Shown here one piece after another: positions 6,419-15,832 of a stretch of 25,485 nt of DNA. The translations under genes and the position numbers were made by a program. This DNA comes from JBFEYJ01 sp041563315. Lineage in GTDB: Bacteria; Pseudomonadota; Gammaproteobacteria; Thiohalomonadales; Thiohalomonadaceae. Position 1 is the stretch's first letter; every line of letters begins with the position of its first letter. The DNA lies in assembly GCA_041563315.1 (NCBI GenBank), contig JBFFNE010000038.1, positions 1 through 25,485 on the forward strand. Reading direction: 5' to 3'. A model generated the notes under the pieces. That model was not told the origin of the DNA. It saw only the letters and a program-made list of their open reading frames with translations, and did no database searches.

Positions 6419-7450
6419 TTAACCTTCTTCTGTCAACTTTTGTAACTGTTTTTCCAGCACCTTGATGCGGCGCGCCATTTCGTCAAGCTGTTTGAAGCGA
6501 ATATAATTTTTCTGCCATCGGGCTTTCGGCTCTAACGGAGTACCGGCTGAATAGACGCCCGGTTCCTTAATCGAATTGGTCACCAACGACATGGCGGTAA
6601 CCGTGACCCCGTCGGCGATCTCCAGATGCCCGAGAATACCCGCTCCCCCGCCGAAGGCGCAGTGGCTGCCAATCTCGGCGCTTCCGGCAATCCCGACACA
6701 ACCGGCAAGCGCACTATGATCACCGATGCGTACGTTATGGGCAACCTGTACCAGGTTGTCAATGATCACATTATTGCCGATCACCGTGTCTTCAATCGCG
6801 CCACGGTCGATGGTTGTATTAGCGCCAATCTCTACATCATCACCGATCACCACCCGACCCAGCTGGTAGATCTTAACCCACTTACCCTTATCATTGGCGA
6901 ATCCAAAACCGTCACTGCCGATGACGGCGCCACTATGAATCACGGCGCGCTCACCAATTTCGCAGTCGTGGTAAACAGTAACATTGGCATTAAGGGCACT
7001 GGCGCTACCAATTCGGGTATTGTTACCGATGACACATCCGGCACCAATCTTCACCGCATCCCCCAACACGACACCTTCACCTACCACCACATTCGCGCCG
7101 ATGTGAACCCCAGTTCCGACTCGGGCGCTCTCGTGTATCTCGGCGCTTGCAGCAATGGGCGGCTGCATGGCGTTATCGGCGGCAAACAGAGCACTTACAT
7201 GGGCATAGGTAAGGTAGGGGTTATCAGAGAGAAGCGCATTGACCGGGCAATGTTCCAGATCGTCAGGTCTGAGGATGACCGCCGCCGCGTGGGTATCACT
7301 GAGGTATTTGCGATAACGTGGGTTAGTCAGAAAGGTAATCGCTCCGGCACGGGGGGCCGTCAGGGTGGTGATACCGTCGATCTCACACTCCGCATCACCA
7401 TGGAAGCGGATTCCGAGCCTGTTTGCTAATTCTCCAAGTGTGTAGCGCAC
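6419..7450 (-). CDS. lpxD: UDP-3-O-(3-hydroxyacyl)glucosamine N-acyltransferase
   Basis: Third step of lipid A synthesis: it adds the 2-N-linked 3-hydroxyacyl chain. The 343-residue protein has the N-terminal uridine-binding domain (MRYTLGELANRL, ITFLTNPRYRKYL at 38-50), then hexapeptide repeats from about 100, the HSGAVIGSDGFGFA segment at 172-185 and the catalytic His238 in QVAHNVRIG. A C-terminal helix (ARRIKVLEKQLQKL) ends it. The start is a GTG at 7450 just after the skp stop; no good ribosome site is visible, so translation may depend on coupling to skp. In a GlcN3N-containing lipid A, LpxD would act on the N-acylated diamino sugar. Confidence 0.97.
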   Translation of the reverse strand: MRYTLGELANRLGIRFHGDAECEIDGITTLTAPRAGAITFLTNPRYRKYLSDTHAAAVILRPDDLEHCPVNALLSDNPYLTYAHVSALFAADNAMQPPIAASAEIHESARVGTGVHIGANVVVGEGVVLGDAVKIGAGCVIGNNTRIGSASALNANVTVYHDCEIGERAVIHSGAVIGSDGFGFANDKGKWVKIYQLGRVVIGDDVEIGANTTIDRGAIEDTVIGNNVIIDNLVQVAHNVRIGDHSALAGCVGIAGSAEIGSHCAFGGGAGILGHLEIADGVTVTAMSLVTNSIKEPGVYSAGTPLEPKARWQKNYIRFKQLDEMARRIKVLEKQLQKLTEEG

Positions 7451-7462
7451 AATCGTTTTGCT

Positions 7463-7993
7463 TTATTTCTGCTTCTTTTTGTAATCCTGCTGCAGACGCG
7501 CGATAACCTCATCAGTGATATCGACACGATCGCTGGCATAGATCACTCCATTCTCAAGGATAAGGTCATAGCCCTTCTCCTTGGCAAGGCTGATAATTGA
7601 CATGGCGATTTCCCTTTGCATTTTCGCCAACTCTTCATTACGGCGAATATTGAAATCCTCGGTGAACTCGTCACGAGAGCGCTTGTTTTCGCGTTTCTGT
7701 CCAAGGATATCGCGTTCAAGCTTGCGCCGTGCATCGTCGCTCATTACCGCACCATCACGAGCCAGTTTGTCTTCAAGCTCCTTAATCTTCTTCTGCTCAG
7801 TGGCGAGTTTGGCATCACGGGGGGCAAACTCAGATTGCAGGGTGTTACGAACGGCTTCGGCTTGAGGTGCTTGATCCAGCACTTGAGGTGTATTCACAAA
7901 GGCGATCCGCATAGAATCGTCGGCCGTTGCTACAGCCGTTCCAAAAGCCAGGCCCAGGCTGGCTATGGTTAGGAATGTCCTGATCATCTTCAT
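7463..7993 (-). CDS. skp: Periplasmic chaperone of the Skp/OmpH family
   Basis: Holds unfolded outer-membrane proteins in the periplasm on their way to BamA. There is a signal peptide of about 24 residues (MKMIRTFLTIASLGLAFGTA, cleavage near ATA-DDS). The family start IAFVNTPQVLDQAP follows, then a long charged coiled coil (about residues 55-135, rich in K/E/R/D) that forms the tentacle, and a small closing domain with GYDLILENGVIYAS. At 176 residues it is of normal length. An AGGGA ribosome site precedes the ATG at 7993. It lies directly downstream of bamA, as in most gammaproteobacteria. Confidence 0.94.
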   Translation of the reverse strand: MKMIRTFLTIASLGLAFGTAVATADDSMRIAFVNTPQVLDQAPQAEAVRNTLQSEFAPRDAKLATEQKKIKELEDKLARDGAVMSDDARRKLERDILGQKRENKRSRDEFTEDFNIRRNEELAKMQREIAMSIISLAKEKGYDLILENGVIYASDRVDITDEVIARLQQDYKKKQK

Positions 7994-8025
7994 ATTCTGG
8001 TCCCTATCCTGTTGTCACCCGAACA

Positions 8026-10332
8026 TCACAAGGTGCCAAGGGTAAACTGAAAATGTTCGACCTCGTCACCGTCCTTTTCGTTCAGTGGCCACGCGTAGCT
8101 GAAGGTCAGCGGCCCTACTGGTGTCATCCATACCATGGAAAGTCCGGTGGAATAGCGGAGCTGGTCGAGTTCGACACCTTCGTCACTATTATACACATTA
8201 CCCGCATCGACAAACGCCATGAAACGCATGGATTTGCTATCCAGTTCCCAAGGTGGAGGAAACACCAGCTCCATTTTACCAATCAGTTTGGCATTTCCGC
8301 CTAGCGGGTCATTGTAAGCATCACGCGTTCCCTCGGTCGAGGTCAGGCTATTGCCGCGAAAGCCGCGTACACTGCGGATGCCACCAGCATAGTAACGCTT
8401 GAATGGTGCAAGCTGGTTGTTGTCCCCATAAACATTGGCATAGGCGGCCTCCCCCTCCAGGGAGTAAGTCAATGCATCTGTCAGTGGAAAGTAGTGCTGC
8501 TTATTCAGGCGAAGTCTATAGTAGGTCAGCGCACCCTCATCGATCGGCATCGCGAGTTCACTCCCCAACGACAGAAGTCCACCTTCATCCGCGAAAATGG
8601 CGCGATTGCGAGTGTCGCGTGACCAGCCGACATCGAGGCTATAGGTATCAAACTGGCAGTTTTCGATCGATGCAGCATCTGTACAGAAGTCGAGAACCTC
8701 TACAGGAGTCAAGCTGTTTGTATACAACCGGGTATGCTCATAACCCAGACCGTAGCGAACCGTATCATATTCACTGACCGGCACCCCGTAGCGCAAACTG
8801 GCACCGTAGCTATCGGTTGTGTAATCCGCGGTATTGGCTTCGGCGGAATCCGTCTCGCGATAGAACATACTAACGGTGCGACTCACGCCATCTATTGTGG
8901 AGTATGGATCAGTGAAATTGAAACTATAGACACGGTTCACCTGACTATTATCAAAATTGATACTGAACTTTTGCCCACTACCCATGAAGTTCTGCCAGTC
9001 GATACTTGCGTTAACCAGCACTCCCTGGGTATCACCATAACCCACACCGAAATTAAAGCTGCCAAAAGTACTGCGCTCTGCCACGTCCATATCCAAATCA
9101 ACCTGATCTGGACTTCCAGGCACTGTGGGGGTTTTCACGGAAACGTCGTCAAAATAACCCAACCGGTTAAGACGGGTACGTGAGCGCTCAACTTTGCTGG
9201 TAGAAATCCACGCCCCTTCCATCTGACGCATTTCACGCCGCAACACTTCATCATTTGTACGGATGTTGCCGCTGAGGTTAATGCGACGCACATAGACGCG
9301 TTTCCCCGGGTCCACAAAGTAGGTCAGCGTCACCTCACGCTTTTCCTTGTCCACATCGGGGATTGGATTAATATTAGCGAAAGCATAGCCCAGATTACCC
9401 AAGGTATCCCCGATCCGTTGTGTACTTTGTGTGATCTCCTTGCGCGAAAAAACATCACCCGGTTGAATCGACACCAACTCAGCCAGTTGCTCTTTCGGTA
9501 CGATGGTATCTCCCTGAACCTGCACCTCACGCACAGTGTACTTCTCACCTTCACTGATGTTGATGGTGATGTAGACATGGCGCTTGTCTGGGGTTATGGA
9601 AACCTGGGTGGAGAGCACATCAAAATTGATATAGCCCTTATCCATATAAAAAGAGCGCAAGGCCTCGAGGTCGGCGGAAAGCTTCTGCTTGGAGTATTGG
9701 TCCTTATCGCTAAACAAACCGCCTTCCGCACCGAGCAAAAAGTGGCGAGTCAACGCCTTTTCATTGAAGGCGCGATTACCGACGATGTTGAGGTGGTGAA
9801 TGGAGGCCACCTCGCCTTCGGCGATTTCGAGCTTCACCGAGACACGGTTGCGTTCCTGCGGCGTAACAATTGAGCGAATACGGGCGTTATACTTGCCCCG
9901 CGCCAAATACTGACGTTCAAGCTCTTGCTTAACCTTGTCCAGCATTGAGCGGTCGAAAACGCGACCTTCAGAAAAACCAATCAGCTTAAGCTGCTCGGTC
10001 AACTGTTCGGTGGGGATATCTGAATTCCCCTCAAATTCTATACTGGCAATGGCTGGTCGCTCGGCGACAAATATCACCAGGGTGCTACCCTCACGCTCAA
10101 GCACCACGTCACGGAAAAAACCCGTACGGAACAAGGCATGAATGGCTGCAGAAGAGAGCTGCTCATCCATGACATCGCCAACCTTCACCGGCAGGTAATT
10201 GTAGACCGTTCCCACCGAAATTCGCTCGAGACCCTCCACCCGTAATTCATTGACACGAAAGGTGTCAAAGGCATAGGTCGAGGCACTCCAGCCAAGAAGG
10301 ACAGACAGTATTAAAGTTCTTTTCAAGCGCAT
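8026..10332 (-). CDS. bamA: Outer membrane protein assembly factor BamA
   Basis: Essential Omp85-family barrel that folds and inserts outer-membrane proteins. The signal peptide MRLKRTLILSVLLGWSASTY ends near residue 21. Five POTRA domains follow to about residue 420 (for example VNELRVEGLERISVGTVYNY and later KRVYVRRINLSGNIRTNDEV), then the 16-strand barrel with the conserved loop-6 motif VRGF (IRSVRGFRGNSL). Length is 768 residues from the ATG at 10332; an ATG at 10344 and a TTG at 10347 are in frame upstream. The barrel ends FQFTLGTL with a terminal Leu, where most family members end in Phe, a small oddity. It follows rseP by about 20 bases. Confidence 0.97.
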   Translation of the reverse strand: MRLKRTLILSVLLGWSASTYAFDTFRVNELRVEGLERISVGTVYNYLPVKVGDVMDEQLSSAAIHALFRTGFFRDVVLEREGSTLVIFVAERPAIASIEFEGNSDIPTEQLTEQLKLIGFSEGRVFDRSMLDKVKQELERQYLARGKYNARIRSIVTPQERNRVSVKLEIAEGEVASIHHLNIVGNRAFNEKALTRHFLLGAEGGLFSDKDQYSKQKLSADLEALRSFYMDKGYINFDVLSTQVSITPDKRHVYITINISEGEKYTVREVQVQGDTIVPKEQLAELVSIQPGDVFSRKEITQSTQRIGDTLGNLGYAFANINPIPDVDKEKREVTLTYFVDPGKRVYVRRINLSGNIRTNDEVLRREMRQMEGAWISTSKVERSRTRLNRLGYFDDVSVKTPTVPGSPDQVDLDMDVAERSTFGSFNFGVGYGDTQGVLVNASIDWQNFMGSGQKFSINFDNSQVNRVYSFNFTDPYSTIDGVSRTVSMFYRETDSAEANTADYTTDSYGASLRYGVPVSEYDTVRYGLGYEHTRLYTNSLTPVEVLDFCTDAASIENCQFDTYSLDVGWSRDTRNRAIFADEGGLLSLGSELAMPIDEGALTYYRLRLNKQHYFPLTDALTYSLEGEAAYANVYGDNNQLAPFKRYYAGGIRSVRGFRGNSLTSTEGTRDAYNDPLGGNAKLIGKMELVFPPPWELDSKSMRFMAFVDAGNVYNSDEGVELDQLRYSTGLSMVWMTPVGPLTFSYAWPLNEKDGDEVEHFQFTLGTL

Positions 10333-10355
10333 GCAAGCTCGCATCAAATCGGGGC

Positions 10356-11717
10356 TCAGCCAGCCAGCCGTACAAGGTCGTTGTACAGCGCCAGGATCAT
10401 TAGAGCCAGAATAAAGGCCAGGCCAATGCGTTGCCCGAGCATCTCCGTTTGTTCGGAAACAGGGCGTCCACGCACGGCTTCAATGCCGAAAAACAGAAGG
10501 TGCCCGCCATCCAGCACCGGGATTGGCAGCAGATTCAAAATACCGAGACTAACACTAATCAGGCCGAGAAATTTCAGGAACTGGCTGAAGCCCTCCCCTG
10601 CAGAACTCTTGGCATATTGAGCTATCCCAATTGGGCCGCTAAGGTTCTCGATCGAAGCGCTTCCAGACAGCATCTTGCCAATCATTTTCAAGGTCAACCC
10701 GCTGATATCCCAGGTTTTGTCCCAGGCGGCGGCCAGGGCAGGAGCCGGAGCATACTTATGGCTTGCCATCATCGACTGATAAAGTGACTTATCGATCTGT
10801 ACCGAGGCACCGATACGGCCCACAGCTCCCTGCTCACTCTTTACCGGCTCAGGGGTCAGTTCAATATCAAACTCGTGACCATCCCGTGCAATCTTCATCT
10901 GAAGTGGCTTGCCCGGATGGTCGGAGACAATAGTCACCATCTCTTGCCAGTCGTTGACAGGCCGTCTTGCTGCATGTGTCACCCGGTCTCCGGAACGTAA
11001 TCCGGCTTGTTCTGCGACAGAACCCGGCATAACCTTATCGATGACCGGTTCAATGGTTGGGCGGTAGAGCTTCAGGCCTAATTTTATCAACAGCTCTTCG
11101 GGTTGTTCTCCAACATCGAGTGCCTCGGTGTTCAACGATATATCGCTAGTCAGACCACCTTCATTCACGGTAAGTTCCACGGGCAGACCCAACATGACTT
11201 TTGGCATTACCGCTTCAACGACCGCTTGCCATGTTGGCGTAGATTCACTATTAACCGCCACGATCTCCTGGCCACTCTTCAGCCCCGAAGCGTAAGCCAC
11301 TGTACCGGGTTCAATATCCCCCAGCAGCGGTTTGATACCGCTTACCCCGAGGACGAACATCCACCAGTAGGCAAAAATGGCAAAGAGAAAATTAAACAGC
11401 GGACCGGCAACGACAATCGCACTGCGCTTTGCAACTGTCTGGCGATTAAAGGCGCGATGTCGCTCTTCTTCAGCGACCTCACCTTCACGTTCATCCAGCA
11501 TCTTCACATAACCACCCAAGGGAATGGTGGCGATAGTGTACTCGGTTTGATCACGGCCGAAGCGGCGTTGCCAGAGCGGACGTCCGAAACCGATAGAAAA
11601 ACGCAGTACCTTAACTCCGACCCAGCGGGCAACGAGAAAATGACCCAGCTCATGCACCGCCACCAGAATGCCCAGGGCGACAACCAGCGCTAACACGGTT
11701 AGCAGGATATCAAGCAT
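10356..11717 (-). CDS. rseP: RIP site-2 metalloprotease RseP
   Basis: Inner-membrane zinc protease that makes the second cut in anti-sigma factor RseA in the envelope stress response and also clears signal peptides. The 453-residue protein has the zinc motif HELGH at residues 22-26 in the first membrane segment and a third ligand in NLLPIPVLDGGH with Asp403, which lines up with E. coli Asp402. Two PDZ domains lie between (GVKPLL/EPGTVAYASGLKSGQ region and VMPGSVAEQAGLRSGDRV). Its ATG overlaps the dxr stop by one base (TGATG), so it is translationally coupled to dxr. Confidence 0.97.
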   Translation of the reverse strand: MLDILLTVLALVVALGILVAVHELGHFLVARWVGVKVLRFSIGFGRPLWQRRFGRDQTEYTIATIPLGGYVKMLDEREGEVAEEERHRAFNRQTVAKRSAIVVAGPLFNFLFAIFAYWWMFVLGVSGIKPLLGDIEPGTVAYASGLKSGQEIVAVNSESTPTWQAVVEAVMPKVMLGLPVELTVNEGGLTSDISLNTEALDVGEQPEELLIKLGLKLYRPTIEPVIDKVMPGSVAEQAGLRSGDRVTHAARRPVNDWQEMVTIVSDHPGKPLQMKIARDGHEFDIELTPEPVKSEQGAVGRIGASVQIDKSLYQSMMASHKYAPAPALAAAWDKTWDISGLTLKMIGKMLSGSASIENLSGPIGIAQYAKSSAGEGFSQFLKFLGLISVSLGILNLLPIPVLDGGHLLFFGIEAVRGRPVSEQTEMLGQRIGLAFILALMILALYNDLVRLAG

Positions 11718-12907
11718 CAGTGCACTCCCACTTTATACTGCTGTGAAATCCTGCGGGCGATCTCCCTGGCCGCAGAATCATCACGAAAAATCGTATCCAG
11801 GCTGTCAGCCTCTCTTATACTCATTTGCTCAAGAGTCTGTTCAATCACGCGGGCAATGGAGGTAAAGCCGATCTGCTCAGTGAGAAAGGCCTCCACCGCC
11901 ACTTCGTTTGCGGCATTAAGGATAGTCGGTGCCGTACCGCCCGCCTCCATCGCCTCCACCGCTAGGCGCAAGCACGGAAATCTTTTCAAATCCGGCGCTT
12001 CGAAATCCAGATGCGCCACAGTAAACATGTCCAGGCTGTCAACACCGGATTCTATGCGCTCTGGCCAGGCCAGGGCGTGAGCGATGGGTGTACGCATATC
12101 GGGATTACCGAGCTGCGCCAGAACGGAGCCATCAGTATATTCCACCATCGAATGAATCACGCTCTGTGGGTGCAGTACCACCTGGATATTGCTGGTGGTA
12201 GTGTTGAACAACCAGCAAGCCTCGATCACCTCCAAACCCTTGTTCATCATGGTGGCCGAATCGACCGAGATCTTGCGCCCCATCGACCAGTTAGGATGGG
12301 CCACCGCCTGCTCCGGCGTCACCATTGCCAGCTGTTCCAGCGATGTGTTGCGAAATGGTCCACCTGAGGCGGTTAACAGGATGCGTCGTACCCCGACGGT
12401 ATCCAGCCCTTGTTCAAAATGCGGAGGCATACACTGAAAGATCGCATTGTGTTCACTGTCGATGGGCAACAGCTCGGCGCCGTGTTGACGCACCTCATCC
12501 ATAAACAGGCGTCCGGACATCACCAGCGCTTCCTTGTTGGCGAGCAGAATTCGCTTGCCGTGACGGGCCGCGGCGAGTGTCGGTGGCAGGCCGGCGGCAC
12601 CTACGATGGCGGCCATGACATAGTCCACTTCGGGCAGGGAAGCGACCTGCTCCAATCCCTCGACCCCGCTCAATACCTCAGTGCTGGCGCCGGCCTGGCG
12701 CAAGGCGCCAGAAAGACGCTCTGCCGCTGTCTCATCGGCCATGACCGCATAGCTCGGACGATGCTGCAGACACTGTTCCAGCATCCGCTCCACATGGCTA
12801 TTGGCCGTTAATGCAATTACCCGGTAGCGCTGCGGATGGCGTGCCAAAACATCCAGGGTGCTCACTCCAATGGAGCCTGTCGCACCGAGAACGGTAATCC
12901 CCTTCAT
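11717..12907 (-). CDS. dxr: 1-deoxy-D-xylulose 5-phosphate reductoisomerase
   Basis: NADPH-dependent enzyme converting DXP to MEP in the non-mevalonate isoprenoid pathway, feeding undecaprenyl phosphate synthesis by the nearby UppS. The protein begins MKGITVLGATGSIGVSTLDV with the nucleotide-binding GATGSIG loop. It contains LANKEALV, SEHNAIFQ with metal and substrate ligands, and NWSMGRKISVDSATMMNKGLE, all diagnostic. Length is 396 residues from the ATG at 12907, which overlaps the cdsA stop as TGATG; an ATG four codons upstream (12919) is the alternative. Family length is about 395-400. Confidence 0.97.
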   Translation of the reverse strand: MKGITVLGATGSIGVSTLDVLARHPQRYRVIALTANSHVERMLEQCLQHRPSYAVMADETAAERLSGALRQAGASTEVLSGVEGLEQVASLPEVDYVMAAIVGAAGLPPTLAAARHGKRILLANKEALVMSGRLFMDEVRQHGAELLPIDSEHNAIFQCMPPHFEQGLDTVGVRRILLTASGGPFRNTSLEQLAMVTPEQAVAHPNWSMGRKISVDSATMMNKGLEVIEACWLFNTTTSNIQVVLHPQSVIHSMVEYTDGSVLAQLGNPDMRTPIAHALAWPERIESGVDSLDMFTVAHLDFEAPDLKRFPCLRLAVEAMEAGGTAPTILNAANEVAVEAFLTEQIGFTSIARVIEQTLEQMSIREADSLDTIFRDDSAAREIARRISQQYKVGVH

Positions 12908-13731
12908 CAACTCAGCCATAACAGGCCCAGTACAAACAGGGGGCCTGCCGCCGTCATGCTGTCAATGCGATCCATCACCCCACCGTGACCAGGAAGTAAG
13001 CCGCCACTGTCCTTGATGTCTGCCACACGCTTGAACAGACTCTCCATTAGATCACCCAGTATGGAGATCATGACGGTCAGGATGATTAGCAGAAGAAAGG
13101 CGGCATAACCGCCAACCGGTTCGAGCCAGAGCGTCCCTACCAATGCCACGAGCAATGACAGCACAGCGCCACCGATGACCCCTTCCCAGGTTTTGCCAGG
13201 ACTGACACGTGGAGCAAGTTTATGTCGACCAAACGCACGGCCGGCGAAATAAGCGCCAGTATCAGCGCCCCACACCACGAACACCAACAGGATCACATAG
13301 CCGGGCCCGAAGTGACTGTGCAGGAGGGCAAGCGCCGCCCACGCCGGCATTAGTATCAAAAGACCAGCCACCCCGCGAGCTATGGCTGAGCGCTGCCAGA
13401 AGGCTGTTCCATGAGGATAACTCAGTACTGATGTCAGAGAGAGGGCCCACCACATCAAGGCGATAATCAGAATAGCCAGCGACCAGTTACCCTCGGATAA
13501 CAGCGGCCAGCTCCCAGCCATGAGAAGAATAAGCAGTGCCACATACAGTGCTCGTAAGGGCATACGTTCAAGCCCACACAGACGTGACCATTCCCAACCC
13601 GCCATGGCAAAAATGACACCGATAGCGATGGCAAAGGCAAGAGGCGACAACACCCAGATCCCCCACAGCGCCAACGGCGCAAGCAGTGATGCGGTGATCA
13701 CGCGTTGCTTAAGTACGTTCGGTTTGTTCAA
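12907..13731 (-). CDS. cdsA: Phosphatidate cytidylyltransferase (CDP-diglyceride synthase)
   Basis: Integral membrane enzyme making CDP-diacylglycerol from phosphatidate and CTP, the branch point for phospholipids. About eight hydrophobic segments are visible, and the C-terminal family signature is complete: KDSGGLLPGHGGVMDRIDS. The preceding segment VSPGKTWEGVIGG is also conserved. I place the start at the TTG at 13731, giving 274 residues, because a strong AGGAGA ribosome site sits six bases before it and the product begins NKPNVLKQRVITA, in line with the family. The start lies inside the uppS end, overlapping it by 23 bases. There is no ATG near this position in frame. Confidence 0.95.
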   Translation of the reverse strand: MNKPNVLKQRVITASLLAPLALWGIWVLSPLAFAIAIGVIFAMAGWEWSRLCGLERMPLRALYVALLILLMAGSWPLLSEGNWSLAILIIALMWWALSLTSVLSYPHGTAFWQRSAIARGVAGLLILMPAWAALALLHSHFGPGYVILLVFVVWGADTGAYFAGRAFGRHKLAPRVSPGKTWEGVIGGAVLSLLVALVGTLWLEPVGGYAAFLLLIILTVMISILGDLMESLFKRVADIKDSGGLLPGHGGVMDRIDSMTAAGPLFVLGLLWLS

Positions 13732-14470
13732 CCTGTTCTCCTGTACGACCGAAACGGCGCTGTCGCCCGGCAAAGGAATCCAGTGCCTCGGCAAAGGCCT
13801 TCTCGTCGAAGGCCGGCCATAAGTGTTCGGTAAAATAGAGCTCGGTATAAGCCAACTGCCACAACAGGAAATTACTGATGCGCTGTTCGCCGCCGGTGCG
13901 GATAAACAGATCTGGCTCGGGCAAATCGCTCAGTGAAAGGCGACTTCGCAGTAGCCCCTCGCTAATCGACTCACTCTGCAGCTTCCCAGCCGCAACCTCT
14001 TCTGCCAGCATGCGGCATGCCTGGGTAATATCCCAGCGCCCACCGTAATTGGCGGCGATATTAAGGTGCAATGTCGTATTGTCCAGCGTCAGCGCCTCAG
14101 CTGCACGGATTCGCTGCTGCAGTTCCGAACTGAATCCTTCCACATTGCCGATAATGCGTAACCGCACACCGTTCTTATGTAGTTTTTTTACCTCACTATC
14201 AAGCGCGGTCATGAAGAGGTTCATCAACAGTCCCACCTCCTCCTTCGGCCTGCGCCAGTTCTCGCTACTGAAGGCAAACAGGGTCAGTACCTCAACGCCG
14301 TGATTGACGCAGGCCTTGATGGTCTTACGCACAGCCTCCAGGCCGACACGGTGCCCGGCCACCCGCGGCAGATGACGACGGCGTGCCCAACGACCATTGC
14401 CATCCATAATAATGGCAACGTGGCGAGGAATTTTACTGACTGGGGAAATGGTGTCTTTTTGCTCGGCCAT
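13709..14470 (-). CDS. uppS: Undecaprenyl diphosphate synthase
   Basis: cis-Prenyltransferase that extends farnesyl diphosphate with isopentenyl diphosphate to the C55 carrier used for peptidoglycan and O-antigen. The start MAEQKDTISPVSKIPRHVAI leads into IIMDGNGRWARRR, where Asp23 is the catalytic residue equivalent to E. coli Asp26. FSSENWRRP and the C-terminal DLFIRTGGEQRISNFLLWQL motif are intact. Length is 253 residues from the ATG at 14470; a TTG three codons earlier is less likely. A hairpin lies between this gene and frr. Confidence 0.97.
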   Translation of the reverse strand: MAEQKDTISPVSKIPRHVAIIMDGNGRWARRRHLPRVAGHRVGLEAVRKTIKACVNHGVEVLTLFAFSSENWRRPKEEVGLLMNLFMTALDSEVKKLHKNGVRLRIIGNVEGFSSELQQRIRAAEALTLDNTTLHLNIAANYGGRWDITQACRMLAEEVAAGKLQSESISEGLLRSRLSLSDLPEPDLFIRTGGEQRISNFLLWQLAYTELYFTEHLWPAFDEKAFAEALDSFAGRQRRFGRTGEQVEQTERT

Positions 14471-14500
14471 ACCTACCAATATTTGCCATGTTATAGATAA

Positions 14501-14526
14501 AGCTACCGGCCTTTTGGCCGGTGGCT
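14501..14526. terminator. Hairpin between frr and uppS, possible partial terminator
   Basis: agctaccggcc and ggccggtggct form an 11-bp stem with one mismatch around a TTTT loop. On the minus strand, the direction of the operon, it is followed by TTATC, a poor U-tract, so it may only attenuate or protect RNA. On the plus strand the tail ttctgttattt is more T-rich, but no gene is transcribed that way. Confidence 0.5.
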
Positions 14527-14534
14527 TCTGTTAT

Positions 14535-15091
14535 TTAGATGGCCAGCAGGTCCTGCTCTTTGGCCTCTACCAGCTTGTCGACCTCGGCAGTATATTTATC
14601 GGTTAGTTTCTGAATTATATCTTCTGCGCTGCGCGCCTCATCCTCACTGATCTCCTTATCCTTGAGCAGAGACTTGAAATCGGAGTTGGCATCACGACGG
14701 ATATTGCGAATCGCCACTTTGGTCTGTTCGCCCTCATTCCGCACCACCTTGGTCAGGTCGCGGCGGCGCTCCTCAGTCAATGGAGGCATCGGCACGCGAA
14801 TAACGGAACCCGCCGTGGCCGGATTTAGTCCCAAATCAGAAGTCATAATGGCCTTTTCCACCACCGAGACCATCGGTTTCTCCCATGGCGTCACAGCCAG
14901 AGTACGGTGGTCTTCGATGGTGATATTGGCCACTTGGCCAATAGGTACCTCGGATCCGTAGTAATCTACAGTAATGTGATTTAGCAGGCTGGGATGAGCC
15001 CTACCGGTACGGACTTTTGACAGTTCGATTTTAAGCGACTCGATGCTTTTAAGCATGCGTGCTTCAGCATCTTTTTGTATATCGTTGATCA

Positions 15092-15092
<1 letters not shown>
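14535..15092 (-). CDS. frr: Ribosome recycling factor
   Basis: Splits post-termination ribosomes together with EF-G. The 185-residue product reads MINDIQKDAEARMLKSIESL. It carries the RRF hallmarks KVRTGRAHPSLL, VTPWEKPMV, LNPATAGSVIRVPMPPLTEERR and a long C-terminal helix ending AKEQDLLAI. The ATG at 15092 overlaps the pyrH stop as TGATG, and a GGAG ribosome site lies 7 bases before it, within the end of pyrH. A GTG one codon upstream is possible. Order pyrH-frr-uppS is canonical. Confidence 0.97.
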
Positions 15093-15829
<737 letters not shown>

Positions 15830-15832
15830 GGC

